Of a DNA stretch of 64,000 nt, positions 54,013 to 63,971 are shown one piece after another; the first letter of the stretch is position 1; every line of letters starts with the position of its first letter. This DNA is from Hyphomicrobiaceae bacterium (GTDB lineage: Bacteria; Pseudomonadota; Alphaproteobacteria; Rhizobiales; Hyphomicrobiaceae), in NCBI GenBank assembly GCA_023384095.1, contig JAHDXT010000003.1:124001-188000 (forward strand), written 5' to 3'. The position numbers and the translations under genes are program-made. The notes beneath the pieces are model-generated. The model searched no databases. It saw nothing but the letters and a program-made list of their open reading frames with translations, and had not been told where the DNA came from.

Positions 54013-54816
54013 ATGCAGTGGCTGGGTCTCGACCATCGTTCGGCCCTGGTGACAGGCGCCAGCTCGGGGATCGGCAGGGCCATTGCCGAGGAGCTCGGCA
54101 GGTGCGGGGTCGCGGTGGGCGTCAACTATTATTCCGGCCGCGACGAGGCCGATGCGGTGGTCGGCGCGATCGAGGCGCAGGGCGGCCGGGCCGTCGCGCT
54201 CGGGGGCGACGTCGCCAAGCCGGAGGACTGCCGCGCCATGGTCGAGGCCGTAGCGGCACGGTTCGGCCGGCTCGACATCCTCGTCGCCAACGCCGGCATT
54301 CAGCGCGATGCCGCCTTCACCGAGCTCACGCTCGCAGACTGGCGGCGCGTCATCGACACCAACCTCACCGGCGCGTTCCTGTGTGCCCAGGAGGCGGTGC
54401 GACGCTTCCGCGCCCAGCCCCCGCCGCCCGAATCCAAGGCGCGGGGCAACATCATCTTCATCAACTCCGTGCATCAGGTGATCCCGTGGGCGGGGCACGT
54501 GAACTATGCCGCCTCGAAGGGCGGCATGAAGCTGCTCATGGAGTCGCTGGCCCAGGAGGTGGCGCACGAGAAGATCCGCGTCAACGCGATCGCGCCGGGT
54601 GCGATCAAGACCCCGATCAATCGGCCGGCCTGGTCGGAGGAGAGCGCATTACGGGAGTTGCTCGAGCTGATCCCCTACGGCCGCATCGGCGAGCCCGAGG
54701 ACGTGGCGCGCGCCGCCGCCTGGCTGGCTTCCGACCATTCGGACTACGTGGTCGGCGCCACGCTCTTCATCGACGGCGGCATGACGCTCTATCCCTCTTT
54801 CCGGGAAGGCGGCTAA
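54013..54816 (+). CDS. Short-chain dehydrogenase/reductase (glucose 1-dehydrogenase-like)
   Basis: The 267-residue SDR has the cofactor motif VTGASSGIGRAIAEEL, NAG at VANAGIQRDAAF, the catalytic Ser in FINSVHQVIPW and YAASKGGMKLL (Tyr, Lys). The closest pattern is glucose 1-dehydrogenase (SDR), but the true substrate cannot be fixed. GGAGGAGG precedes the ATG at 54013; a GTG at 53989 is less likely. It lies between prpE and a CBS gene. Confidence 0.92.
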   Translation: MQWLGLDHRSALVTGASSGIGRAIAEELGRCGVAVGVNYYSGRDEADAVVGAIEAQGGRAVALGGDVAKPEDCRAMVEAVAARFGRLDILVANAGIQRDAAFTELTLADWRRVIDTNLTGAFLCAQEAVRRFRAQPPPPESKARGNIIFINSVHQVIPWAGHVNYAASKGGMKLLMESLAQEVAHEKIRVNAIAPGAIKTPINRPAWSEESALRELLELIPYGRIGEPEDVARAAAWLASDHSDYVVGATLFIDGGMTLYPSFREGG

Positions 54817-54931
54817 CGCTCCCGAAATCAGAGACGCTGGCGAACCGCGGCCCACCTCGGGCGTTCCATAGGTGTCGGGCCGAAGTGCGGCCCTCAATAC
54901 GGATTTCCCGGACGGATGAAGGAGAGCTCCA

Positions 54932-55351
54932 ATGAAGGTGAGGGATGTGATGCACCCGGGCGTGCACTGGGTCGAGCCCGGCACGCCTGTCCTCGATATC
55001 GCCAGGTTGATGCGGGACAACGATATCGGGGCGGTTCCGGTCGGCGAGAACGACCGGCTGGTGGGCATGGTGACGGACAGGGACATCGTCTGCCGCGGCA
55101 TGGCTGAGAACCGCGACTGCATGGGCATGACCGCGCGCGACGTGATGTCGAGCGGCATCGTCTATTGCCGGGACAACGAGGACATCGACGACGCGGTGCG
55201 CATCATGGAGCAGCACGAGATCAGGCGGCTGCCCGTGATCAACGACGACAAGCGCATGATCGGGATCCTGAGCCTGGGTGACATCTCGCACACGGCCCCG
55301 CGCCAGCTTTCGGGCGAGGTCCTGCAGGCGGTTTCGGCGCACCACGCGTAA
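54932..55351 (+). CDS. CBS-domain protein
   Basis: The 139-residue protein consists of two CBS motifs (VRDVMHPGVHWVEPGTPVLD and ARDVMSSGIVYCRDNEDIDD) and nothing else. Bateman modules bind adenosine nucleotides and often control other proteins. AAGGAGAG precedes the ATG. Such stand-alone CBS proteins are common in Alphaproteobacteria; the partner is unknown. Confidence 0.93.
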   Translation: MKVRDVMHPGVHWVEPGTPVLDIARLMRDNDIGAVPVGENDRLVGMVTDRDIVCRGMAENRDCMGMTARDVMSSGIVYCRDNEDIDDAVRIMEQHEIRRLPVINDDKRMIGILSLGDISHTAPRQLSGEVLQAVSAHHA

Positions 55352-55632
55352 GAGCCGTCACCGTCACCGTCGCCGGTTGCCCTGGCGCGGTGCGCCGCCG
55401 CCGGGCTTCGGGGGCGGTGCCACGAACGACGGACCCGGCAACGACCGCCGGCCGCCCAGCCCGGTCGGCCACCTCGCGCGCCAGCCCCATCCGGTGGCGC
55501 CGTCGGCCAGCAACCAGGGCCGCGATCGCAGTAGCGTGTCGAGCATCGAAGTTTTTCCTGGGCGAGGTATCACTGCGGAACGCCGGCCGTGATATGACGT
55601 GGGCTGGCACGAGGTCGGGCGAGACGTTCGAG

Positions 55633-55947
55633 ATGGCAGAGCGGATCATTCTCTACTGGCGCGACATCCCGGCACAAGTCATCGTTCGCAAGGGCCGCGC
55701 GACGGAGAAGCGGGAGCTGCCCGAGTGCTTCATCCAGGCGATCGACGCCTGTGCGATGCGCGTCGGAGCGAGAGGCAGCGAGGCTTATCTCGAGCAATGG
55801 CGCAGAGGCGCTGCGCAGCCTTGCAGCGACGACCTGGCGGCGGAAGCCGACCGCGCTGTCGCCGAGCTGGTGGACGCCTACGATGAGCCCCGGCTCAAGG
55901 CCCTTGCCGATGGCGGAGGTTTCGACAGAGCTGCGGCTCCGAGCTGA
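55633..55947 (+). CDS. Small 'virulence factor' family protein
   Basis: The 104-residue protein matches the small PF13769-type 'virulence factor' family: MAERIILYWRDIPAQVIVRK then LPECFIQAIDACAMRVGARG and EAYLEQWRR. Members lie in alphaproteobacterial genomes, sometimes near methylenetetrahydrofolate reductase genes; function is unproven and no virulence role is implied. An in-frame ATG at 55594 is an alternative start. The preceding 281 bp (55352-55632) carry nothing I can support. Confidence 0.82.
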   Translation: MAERIILYWRDIPAQVIVRKGRATEKRELPECFIQAIDACAMRVGARGSEAYLEQWRRGAAQPCSDDLAAEADRAVAELVDAYDEPRLKALADGGGFDRAAAPS

Positions 55948-55990
55948 CCCGCGACCCGGCCCCGACGATGCCGGCTGGACGGCTCGACCC

Positions 55991-56905
55991 GTGACCACAA
56001 GAGCTCAACTCGAGACTGCGCGGCGGCCGGATCGGCACCACCTGAAGGGGTGTCTGGTCGTCGTCCTTGCCGGATTCGTCCTGAGCCTCGGCGCATTCAC
56101 GATCCGCCTTGCGGATGGTGCCGGTCCCTGGCAGTACACGACCTGGCGGTCGCTCGCCTTCGCTGGCGCGATGTGGATCGTGGCGGGGCTTGGAGACGGC
56201 CGCAACCAGCTCGCACAGCTCGCCCAGCTCCGCCCGATCGCGTGGATCGGCGCGCTGATGCTGGCTCTTGCAGCGACGACGTTCATCGCCGCGATCAAGG
56301 TGACGACGCTCGCCGAGACGTTCTTCCTCTGCTCGCTGGCGCCCCTGATCGCCGCCGTGCTGGCGAAGCCCATCCTGGGCGAGCGGATCACCGCGACATC
56401 GCTGCTCACCATCGTTCTCGGGGTCCTCGGCGTCCTCGTCATGATCGAGGGCCGGCTCGATGGCGGGAACTGGACCGGCCGCGCGCTGGCGCTGCTGTCC
56501 GCGCTCGGCTTCGCCGGCTACTCGCTGGCGGCCCGCGGCTCTTTGCCGCGAGACCTCAACGCCACGCTCCTCGCCTTCGGCATCGTGGCGGCGTTCGTCG
56601 GGCTCGGCATGACGATGGCGCTCGGCGAGCCGCTGGCTCCGCCGGCGTGGGACATCGGCATGGCGGCGCTCCACGGGGCGATCGTGCTGTCATTGGGGCT
56701 GTTCCTCTACGCGCAGGGATCACGCTTCGTCAGTGCCGTGACGCTGACGGTCCTTGCGCAGACCGAGGCCGTCCTGGCGCCGCTGTGGGGCTTCCTGTAC
56801 TTCGCGGAGCGGCCTTCGGCCGGCATCGTCGCCGGTGGCGGCATCATCCTGGCCGCGGTGATCCTGCAGGCCGTGCTCGGCGCACGGCCCGAGGCGCGCA
56901 AATGA
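55991..56905 (+). CDS. EamA/DMT family transporter
   Basis: The protein of about 304 residues has ten membrane helices in two EamA halves: LSLGAFTIRLADGAGPWQYTTWRSLAFAG and TTLAETFFLCSLAPLIAAVLAKPILGERI, then LTVLAQTEAVLAPLWGFLYFAE at the end. The start is uncertain: GTG 55991 gives a normal length, whereas ATG 55910 overlaps the previous gene. Substrate unknown. It differs clearly from the DMT protein at 42433. Confidence 0.87.
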   Translation: MTTRAQLETARRPDRHHLKGCLVVVLAGFVLSLGAFTIRLADGAGPWQYTTWRSLAFAGAMWIVAGLGDGRNQLAQLAQLRPIAWIGALMLALAATTFIAAIKVTTLAETFFLCSLAPLIAAVLAKPILGERITATSLLTIVLGVLGVLVMIEGRLDGGNWTGRALALLSALGFAGYSLAARGSLPRDLNATLLAFGIVAAFVGLGMTMALGEPLAPPAWDIGMAALHGAIVLSLGLFLYAQGSRFVSAVTLTVLAQTEAVLAPLWGFLYFAERPSAGIVAGGGIILAAVILQAVLGARPEARK

Positions 56906-57077
56906 ACGGACGACCGCGCGCCGGCAACTCGCTCGCCGCTTCGGCGCGCCAGGCCATCGCTGGACTATTGCCGGACTATTGCATGGGCCATTGCGGGGCC
57001 ATCGCGGTCACACTCCGCTAACCGGACCGTATTAAGCGTCGCACAATTTCGTGTTTCGAGTTTCACCCGGTCCGGAA

Positions 57078-60000
57078 ATGCCTCGCCGCGCGCCATCCGC
57101 CCCATCTCGCCAGCGAGGCGGGGCGCCAGCAATGCGCCCGGCCGCCAGCCGGTTTTCGATGGATTGGATCGGGCGACATCTCGGCAGCGCCGAGCGCCGA
57201 CGGGTCACGATCCTCGCGTGCGGGCCTGCAGCACCGGCCGAGGCGGCCGTGCACTTCGACATCGGCCGCCACGACGAGGCCAGACGCGCGATCGAGGCGT
57301 TCGGGGGCCGCATCATCGGCCAGTCCGGATACGCCACCATAGCCTGCTGGGGCTTCCCCAACGCGGGGGAGGACCATACGCGGCTCGCTGTCCGTGCCGC
57401 GCTCCAGATCGCGGCACTGTGCGGCCCGGAGCCGCGGCTCGGCTGCGCCGTCGAAACCGGACTGGTGATAGCCGGTCCGATCGGCGGCGAGGCGGAGGCC
57501 GTGGATCTCGTCGGGCCGGTTCTGCAGCGGGCCGAGCGACTCCAGGCTGCCGCGGGGTCGGGATGGGTAGTGGCAAGCGCTGCCGTCAAGCCGCTGATCG
57601 AAACGGCCTTCACGCTGGAGACGGCGCCTGCTGCCGGATTGGCGGCATGCTGGCGCGTGACGAACGCCCGGCCGGGCTGGAGGAGGGCGCCGGACGCCGC
57701 GTGCGGAATGGTCGGGCACGAGGCGGAACGACAGGGCCTGGACGAGACCTGGCTGCGGGTGGTCGAGGGGCATGCACAGTGCATCTCGATGACCGGGGAG
57801 GCAGGCATCGGCAAGTCCAGACTGCTGCGCCATCTCGAAAGGAAGGTCGCGGCGGCGCGGGGCACCTGGATCGAGATCGGATGCCTGCCGGAGACCAGCC
57901 GCGCGCCGCTCCACGCGCTGCGACGGGCCATGCGCGAGCTGCTGGCGAACGGCGCGGCCGGCCTCGCCGAGCAAGTAGCGGCAGCGGATGAGGCAGACCG
58001 CCGGCTGCTGCATCTTTTCCTCAGGTTGCGCGGCGGCATGCTCGAAAGCGATCGGGAGCCGGGGGGATCGCGTCAGGAGCGCCTTTTCGCCCTCGTCCTG
58101 GACTGGATCGCATCGCAAGCGGCGGCGGGCCCGGTTGCGTTCGTGTTCGAGGACCTGCATTGGGCCGATCCGTCGACCCTCGATCTGGTCAGGACGGCTG
58201 GCAGGCGCCTGGCGGGCATGGGGCCGGCCTGCCTCGTGTGGACATCGCGCGAGGCGGAGCTCGGCAGCTTCACGACCGCCGCCCGGCGCGTACGGCTGGC
58301 GCTCGGCAGGCTCTCCTCCAGCGAGACCCAGCAGCTTCTGGCGTGCAGCCCGTGCGGCTCGGCGCTCTCCCCGGCGACGCGGGAGCAGATCGCCATCCGC
58401 TCGGAGGGGATCCCGCTGTTCGCCGAAGAGCTGGCGCGACTTTGTGTGAACGCGCCATGCGGCCGGGACGGCATGGACATACTTCTCGAGGCCGGCCCCC
58501 TGAACATGGTTCTCTCGGCCCGCCTCGACGCCCTCGGCGGCCTCAAGGCGCTGGCCCAGGCGGCCGCCGTGATCGGCCGCCGCTTTGCGGCGCCCCTGCT
58601 TGCCGCCACCCTCCAGATGGGCCGGGCGGGACTGGACGAAAGCCTGCAGGGGCTGGTCGCCTCCGGCCTGATCGAGCCTGTGCCGGGGCGGAGCTGCGAC
58701 AGCGAGTTCCGCTTCTCCCACGCGCTCCTGCGGGATGCGGCTTACACCTCCGTCCTCAAGTCCCGGCGCCGCGAGCTGCACCGGCGGATCGCGGACATCC
58801 TGGCGCACGACCCTAGTCAGGCGGCAGAAGAATGGCCCGAGATCGTTGCGGGGCATTACGCGGCGGCAGGCGACCGCAAGGGCGCGTTCACGTGGTGGCA
58901 CAAGGCCGGCATGCAGGCCGCCGAGATCTCCTCGACCCGCGCCGCCGTCGATTACCTGAACCAGGCGCTGGCGGCGCGCGCCCGGGATCCCGATGCAGGC
59001 AGCCCGGCAGAGGAGATCGACATCCTGCGGCTGCTCGGTGTGCAGCTCGCGGCCCTGAAAGGCAACGCCGCGCCCGAAGCGGTGGCAACGCTGCAGCGCT
59101 GCCTCGACCTGTCGCGGGGCGTCGCCGGCGGCACGGGCGATTTCGATACGCTCTGGGCCCTGCACTCCTGCCATCTGGTGCGCGGTGAGATCGACATGGC
59201 GGTCCGCATCGGCGACCGGCTCACCGCCAGCGCCGACAGGGATGGACCCGAGGAGCGGCGCCTGCGCGCCCACAGGATGCAAGGCCTGGCCAGGCTGCTC
59301 GGTGGTCGCCTCGAGCAGGCGTTCGCACACTACCGGCTGGTGCTCGAGCTCTACAAGGAGAGCCGGCACGCCACACTCCGCTTCCAGCACGCCTCTGACC
59401 AGGGGGCACTCGCCCATGCCCAGCTTGCCTGGGGCGAGGCGATCGCCGGCTGCCTGGAGCACTCCGGCGGCAACGCCGAGGCCGCCCTGGCGCTGTCATC
59501 CAGGCTGCAGCACCCGCACACCAGCGCGCACGTGGTGTGCGTCCTGGCGGCGCGGGCGCAGACGCTCGGCGACCGCCAGGCCGCATCCGCCCTGGCTTTC
59601 GCCGGCAAGACGCTCGGTGAACGGCACGAGTTCCCATACTGGTCGGCCTGGGCCGACATCATCCTAGGCTGGACGCGCGGCAGCCGCGACGCGGGCGGCA
59701 TCGACCTCATCGAGAACGCCATCGCAGCCTATCGGCGCACCGGGGCCGCCCAGGCCCTGCCTTACGCGCTGCTGCTGCTGGCCGAGACCGCGCTCGCGTG
59801 CAACCGGCCGCGGCTGGCTTCCTCGGCGAGCGAGGAGGGCTGGCGGCTCGCCGAGGAGCAGGGATTGCGGCTCTACGCCTCCGAGCTGTTGCGGGTGCGC
59901 GCGGAGGCGGAGCTCAGGCTCGGATCCGACGTTTCGCGGGCATCCGATCTCGCCCGGCGGGCGGAATCCCTCGCTGCAAGTCAAGGCGCCGGCACATTTC

Positions 60001-60128
60001 GCTCGCGAGCTGCGGGTTTTCGGGCACACCCCGATCCGGCGCGTCCCGACCTGCGCGCCAAGGCAGGAAAATCTGAGCCCGGATATCAGCTTCCGGCCCG
60101 AGCGCACCCTCATGGACGCTTCGATTGA
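57078..60128 (+). CDS. Cyclase-like/AAA-ATPase/TPR regulatory protein
   Basis: The 1016-residue protein has three parts. Residues about 35-190 resemble a class III nucleotidyl cyclase (RRRVTILACG, RRAIEAFGGRIIGQSGYATIACW), but the metal-binding Asp expected after the first strand is absent, so it should not be active. An AAA_16-type ATPase (about 215-500) follows, with Walker A GEAGIGKSRLL (near 241) and Walker B region VAFVFEDLHWADPSTLDL. From about 590 to the end are TPR-like helical repeats. Such proteins are signalling ATPases; no DNA-binding domain is seen. The start may be 57078, 57132 or 57159. Confidence 0.85.
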   Translation: MPRRAPSAPSRQRGGAPAMRPAASRFSMDWIGRHLGSAERRRVTILACGPAAPAEAAVHFDIGRHDEARRAIEAFGGRIIGQSGYATIACWGFPNAGEDHTRLAVRAALQIAALCGPEPRLGCAVETGLVIAGPIGGEAEAVDLVGPVLQRAERLQAAAGSGWVVASAAVKPLIETAFTLETAPAAGLAACWRVTNARPGWRRAPDAACGMVGHEAERQGLDETWLRVVEGHAQCISMTGEAGIGKSRLLRHLERKVAAARGTWIEIGCLPETSRAPLHALRRAMRELLANGAAGLAEQVAAADEADRRLLHLFLRLRGGMLESDREPGGSRQERLFALVLDWIASQAAAGPVAFVFEDLHWADPSTLDLVRTAGRRLAGMGPACLVWTSREAELGSFTTAARRVRLALGRLSSSETQQLLACSPCGSALSPATREQIAIRSEGIPLFAEELARLCVNAPCGRDGMDILLEAGPLNMVLSARLDALGGLKALAQAAAVIGRRFAAPLLAATLQMGRAGLDESLQGLVASGLIEPVPGRSCDSEFRFSHALLRDAAYTSVLKSRRRELHRRIADILAHDPSQAAEEWPEIVAGHYAAAGDRKGAFTWWHKAGMQAAEISSTRAAVDYLNQALAARARDPDAGSPAEEIDILRLLGVQLAALKGNAAPEAVATLQRCLDLSRGVAGGTGDFDTLWALHSCHLVRGEIDMAVRIGDRLTASADRDGPEERRLRAHRMQGLARLLGGRLEQAFAHYRLVLELYKESRHATLRFQHASDQGALAHAQLAWGEAIAGCLEHSGGNAEAALALSSRLQHPHTSAHVVCVLAARAQTLGDRQAASALAFAGKTLGERHEFPYWSAWADIILGWTRGSRDAGGIDLIENAIAAYRRTGAAQALPYALLLLAETALACNRPRLASSASEEGWRLAEEQGLRLYASELLRVRAEAELRLGSDVSRASDLARRAESLAASQGAGTFRSRAAGFRAHPDPARPDLRAKAGKSEPGYQLPARAHPHGRFD

Positions 60129-60706
60129 GGACGTTTCCGGCGAGACTGGAGCGGGAGCTCCAGCACGCTCCGGGCGTCCTCCACCGAGACGACGCACCCC
60201 GGCACCCCTGACCGGCGCGGAATCAGTCTATGATCGACACTGACGATAGAATCGGGACTGTGACCGTCTGCAGCAGGGTGTCGAGCGTTGGCGCTGGACG
60301 CGGTGCATCGGCGAAACCGATCAGTGCCAATCGACGCCTCAGCCGAACTAAAGAGCGCGAGCGCGCGTTTGGTTAGCTGCGTCCATTTGTGCCCGGTGTC
60401 GGCCGGATAACCGTTCATAGTGAGGGATCGGCCGTTGCAGCACGGCACGGTTCATTCCAGCGACCCACTTCCGCCAGAAGTGGGAGCCATGATCGCCAGT
60501 CTGTTGCGTGCTGGAGTGCAGAAGCGGTCTCCGCACCAGCCGCGATCGTGATGCAGTTTAACTGTGTTAGAATGTGAGGGGCGGCAAGCGATGACGAGGC
60601 TTGAAGCGGGCAAGTTGCCAACGGGACCGGCGCAACCCACTTCAAGTGGGAGGGATGGCGCAAGGGCGGCCGTCAAAGTGTGGTGAGATCGCGAGCGAGA
60701 ACGAGC
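60129..60706. promoter_or_regulatory. prkA upstream region with twin CCCACTT/AAGTGGG palindromes
   Basis: The 578-bp gap encodes no supported gene. Two palindromes share the same arms: CCCACTTC/GAAGTGGG with a 5-nt loop at 60464-60484, and CCCACTT-C-AAGTGGG at 60636-60650, the latter 57 bp before the prkA start. The shared arms suggest operator sites or structured leader elements for the prkA operon. No promoter hexamers can be assigned with confidence. Confidence 0.5.
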
Positions 60707-62653
60707 ATGACCTCCGCAGACGAGATCTTCAGCATCTACGCGCAGAGCTACGATCGCCAGAAGCAGCACGAAATGACGCTCCGGCAGCATCTCGAAGGCT
60801 GCCGCGATGACCCGATGCTGTATGCGGGCGCAGCTGAGCGCATGATGAAGGCGATCGGCGAGCCGAACTTTGTCGATACGTCCAAGGACCCGCGGCTCGG
60901 CCGCGTATTCCTCAACCGGACCATCAAGGTCTATCCGGCCTTCAAGGATTTCTTCGGGCTGGAGGAGACGATCGAGCGCATCGTCGGCTTCTTCCGGCAC
61001 GCGGCGCAGGGGCTGGAGGAGCGCAAGCAGATCCTCTACCTGCTGGGACCCGTGGGCGGCGGCAAGTCCTCGCTGGCGGAGCGGCTCAAGGAGCTGATGG
61101 AGCAATGCCCGGTTTACGTGCTCAAGGCGGGCGACGAGACCAGCCCCATTTTCGAGAGCCCGCTCGGGCTGTTCGACACCGTCACGATGGGCCCCACCCT
61201 GGAGGAGAAGTACGGCATTCCGCAGCGCAAGCTGACCGGGCGCATGTCGCCCTGGGCAGTCAAGCGCCTCGACGAGTTCGGCGGCGACATCTCCAAGTTC
61301 AAGGTTGTGAAGCTCTACCCTTCGCGGCTGCGGCAGATCTGCGTCGCCAAGACCGAGCCCGGCGACGAGAACAACCAGGACATCTCCTCGCTGGTCGGCA
61401 AGGTCGACATCCGCAAGCTGGAGTTCCATGGCCAGAACGACGCCGACGCCTACTCCCATTCGGGCGGTTTGAACCGGACTACGCAGGGTCTGCTCGAGTT
61501 CGTCGAGATGTTCAAGGCGCCGATCAAGATGCTGCACCCGCTGCTGACGGCCACCCAGGACGGGACCTATGTCGGCACCGAGAACGTCGGCGCGCTGCCC
61601 TACCAGGGCATCATCATCGCGCACTCCAACGAGAGCGAGTGGCAGAGCTTCCGCTCGAACAAGAACAACGAGGCGTTCCTCGACCGCATCTGCGTGATCC
61701 AGGTCCCCTACTGCCTGCGGGTCTCGGAGGAGAAGCGCATCTACGACAAGCTGCTGGCGCAGAGCGAGGTCTCGGGGGCGCCGTGCGCTCCCGGCACGCT
61801 CGAGATGCTGGCGCAGTTCTCGGTGCTGACGCGCCTCAAGGAGCATGAGAACTCGAGCCTCCTGTCCAAGATGCGGGTCTATGACGGCGAGAGCCTCAAG
61901 GACACCGACCCGCACGCCAAGACCATACAGGAGTACCGAGATGCCGCCGGCATCAACGAAGGCATGGACGGCACCTCGACGCGCTTCGCCTACAAGGTGC
62001 TGTCGGAGACGTTCAACTACGACACGCACGAGGTGGCGGCCGATCCCGTCCACCTGATGTTCGTCCTGGAGCAATCGATCCGCCGCGAGCAGCTTCCAGA
62101 TGAGGTCGAGAACCGCTATCTGGAGTTCATCAAGGAGGAGCTGGCGCCGCGCTATGCCGAGTTCATCGGCAACGAGGTCCAGAAGGCATATCTGGAGTCC
62201 TACCACGACTTCGGACAGAACCTGTTCGACCGCTACGTGGCCTACGCGGACGCGTGGATCGAGGACCAGGACCACAAGGATCCCGATACCGGCCAGCTCA
62301 TGAACCGGCAGCTTCTCGACCAGGAGCTGTCGAAGATCGAGAAGCCGGCAGGCATCGCGAACCCGAAGGACTTCCGCTACGAGGTGGTGAAGTTCTCGCT
62401 CAGGTCGCGTGCGAAGAACGGCGGCAAGAACCCGAGCTGGACATCCTACGAGAAGATCCGCGAGGTCATCGAGAAGCGGATGTTCAGCCAGGTCGAGGAT
62501 TTGCTGCCGGTGATCAGCTTCGGCGCCAAGAAGGACGGCGACACCGAGAAGAAGCACGAGGAGTTCGTGAACCGCATGGTTGCCCGCGGGTACACGCAGC
62601 GGCAGGTCCGCCGGCTCGTCGAGTGGTACATGCGGGTCAAGAAGTCGGGGTGA
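60707..62653 (+). CDS. prkA: PrkA serine protein kinase
   Basis: The 648-residue protein is a PrkA-type kinase with an AAA-like N-terminal domain. Visible are the Walker A LLGPVGGGKSSLAERL (about 112-126), GDETSPIFESPLGLF, LLTATQDGTYVGTENVGALPY and the C-terminal PrkA domain with REVIEKRMFSQVEDLLPVISF. It is expressed in nutrient limitation and stationary phase in other bacteria. The ATG at 60707 is chosen because the conserved DEIFSIYAQSYDRQ starts there. The yeaH gene follows 16 bp later. Confidence 0.95.
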   Translation: MTSADEIFSIYAQSYDRQKQHEMTLRQHLEGCRDDPMLYAGAAERMMKAIGEPNFVDTSKDPRLGRVFLNRTIKVYPAFKDFFGLEETIERIVGFFRHAAQGLEERKQILYLLGPVGGGKSSLAERLKELMEQCPVYVLKAGDETSPIFESPLGLFDTVTMGPTLEEKYGIPQRKLTGRMSPWAVKRLDEFGGDISKFKVVKLYPSRLRQICVAKTEPGDENNQDISSLVGKVDIRKLEFHGQNDADAYSHSGGLNRTTQGLLEFVEMFKAPIKMLHPLLTATQDGTYVGTENVGALPYQGIIIAHSNESEWQSFRSNKNNEAFLDRICVIQVPYCLRVSEEKRIYDKLLAQSEVSGAPCAPGTLEMLAQFSVLTRLKEHENSSLLSKMRVYDGESLKDTDPHAKTIQEYRDAAGINEGMDGTSTRFAYKVLSETFNYDTHEVAADPVHLMFVLEQSIRREQLPDEVENRYLEFIKEELAPRYAEFIGNEVQKAYLESYHDFGQNLFDRYVAYADAWIEDQDHKDPDTGQLMNRQLLDQELSKIEKPAGIANPKDFRYEVVKFSLRSRAKNGGKNPSWTSYEKIREVIEKRMFSQVEDLLPVISFGAKKDGDTEKKHEEFVNRMVARGYTQRQVRRLVEWYMRVKKSG

Positions 62654-62669
62654 GGAGGTCGAGCGGGGC

Positions 62670-63971
62670 ATGCACATCGTCGACCGCCGCCTCAATCCCA
62701 AGGCCAAGAGTCTCGGGAACCGTCAGCGGTTTCTCCGTCGCGCGAAAGCCGAAATCCGCGAGGCCGTGCGCGACGCCATCAAGCGGCGCAAGGTCTCCGA
62801 GATCGACGGCGGCGAGAACATCCGCATCAGGTCCAAGGGCCTGCGCGAGCCGTCGTTCGGGCTCGGCTCCCATACCGGAGAGCGGGATTTCGTGCTGCCC
62901 GGCAACCGCGAGTACTCGGTCGGCGACGTCATCCGCAAGCCCGAGGGCGGTGCAGGCGGCGGCGGGCAGAAAGGCAGCCCGGATGGCGAGGGCGAGGACG
63001 ACTTCGTCTTCAGCCTGTCGCGGGAGGAGTTCCTCGATCTCTTCTTCGACGACCTGAAGCTGCCGAACCTCGTCAAGGCCAAGCTGAAGGACCTGCGCTC
63101 GCCCGAGCCGATGCGGGCCGGCTTCACTACCGAGGGACCGCCGGCAAAGCTCAACCGGCTGCGCACCATGCGCAACAGCCTTGCACGGCGCATCGCGCTG
63201 CGCCGTCCCCGGCTTGCGGAGCTCGAGGAGCTCGAGGCCGCGATCAGAGCCGAGGAGGCGCGCGAGCCCCCGGATCGCGAGCGGATCACGCGGCTCCACG
63301 CACGGCTCGCCCACCTTTCGCACATGCGCAAGGTGGTCGCCTACATCGACCCGATCGATCTGCAGTACAACCGTCACGAGCGCAGGCCGAAGCCGAAGAC
63401 GCAGGCGGTGATGTTCTGCCTCATGGACGTCTCGGCATCCATGACGGAAGCGCTGAAGGAGCTCGCCAAGCGGTTCTTCATGCTGCTGCATTTGTTCCTG
63501 TCCCGGCACTACGCCGAGGTGGACATCGTCTTCATCCGTCACACCACGACGGCACAGGAGGTCGACGAGGACACCTTCTTCCGCGATACCGAGTCGGGCG
63601 GCACCGTGATCTCCACGGCACTCGAGGAGATGCTGCGCGTCGTCGCCGAGCGCTACCCCGTCGAGGATTGGAACATCTATGCCGCCCAGGCGTCCGACGG
63701 CCATAACTTCGACGACGACATGGAGCGGTGCGTGACGATGCTGCAGCGGGACATTCTGCCCATCTGCCAGTACTTCGCCTACATTGAGGTCATGCCCGAA
63801 GCACAGATCGCGCCCATGCAGAGCGTCGCGTGGGCCGGCTACAGCGAGGTGGCGCCGGGCCAGCCGTATTTCGCCATGCGGCGCGTGTCCTCGCCGGGAG
63901 AGATCTATCCCGTCTTCCGCGAGCTGTTCTCCGGCTCCGCTTCCGGCAGCGAGGAGAGGGCGGCGAGATGA
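62670..63971 (+). CDS. yeaH: YeaH/YhbH family (DUF444) protein
   Basis: The 433-residue protein has the DUF444 layout: HIVDRRLNPKAKSLGNRQRF at the N-terminus, a disordered Gly-rich part (about 90-110), then a von Willebrand-type domain with the MIDAS-like CLMDVSASMTEALKEL (near 250). GGAGG precedes the ATG at 62670. It forms the middle gene of the conserved prkA-yeaH-spoVR stress operon. The end overlaps the next start by ATGA. Confidence 0.95.
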   Translation: MHIVDRRLNPKAKSLGNRQRFLRRAKAEIREAVRDAIKRRKVSEIDGGENIRIRSKGLREPSFGLGSHTGERDFVLPGNREYSVGDVIRKPEGGAGGGGQKGSPDGEGEDDFVFSLSREEFLDLFFDDLKLPNLVKAKLKDLRSPEPMRAGFTTEGPPAKLNRLRTMRNSLARRIALRRPRLAELEELEAAIRAEEAREPPDRERITRLHARLAHLSHMRKVVAYIDPIDLQYNRHERRPKPKTQAVMFCLMDVSASMTEALKELAKRFFMLLHLFLSRHYAEVDIVFIRHTTTAQEVDEDTFFRDTESGGTVISTALEEMLRVVAERYPVEDWNIYAAQASDGHNFDDDMERCVTMLQRDILPICQYFAYIEVMPEAQIAPMQSVAWAGYSEVAPGQPYFAMRRVSSPGEIYPVFRELFSGSASGSEERAAR

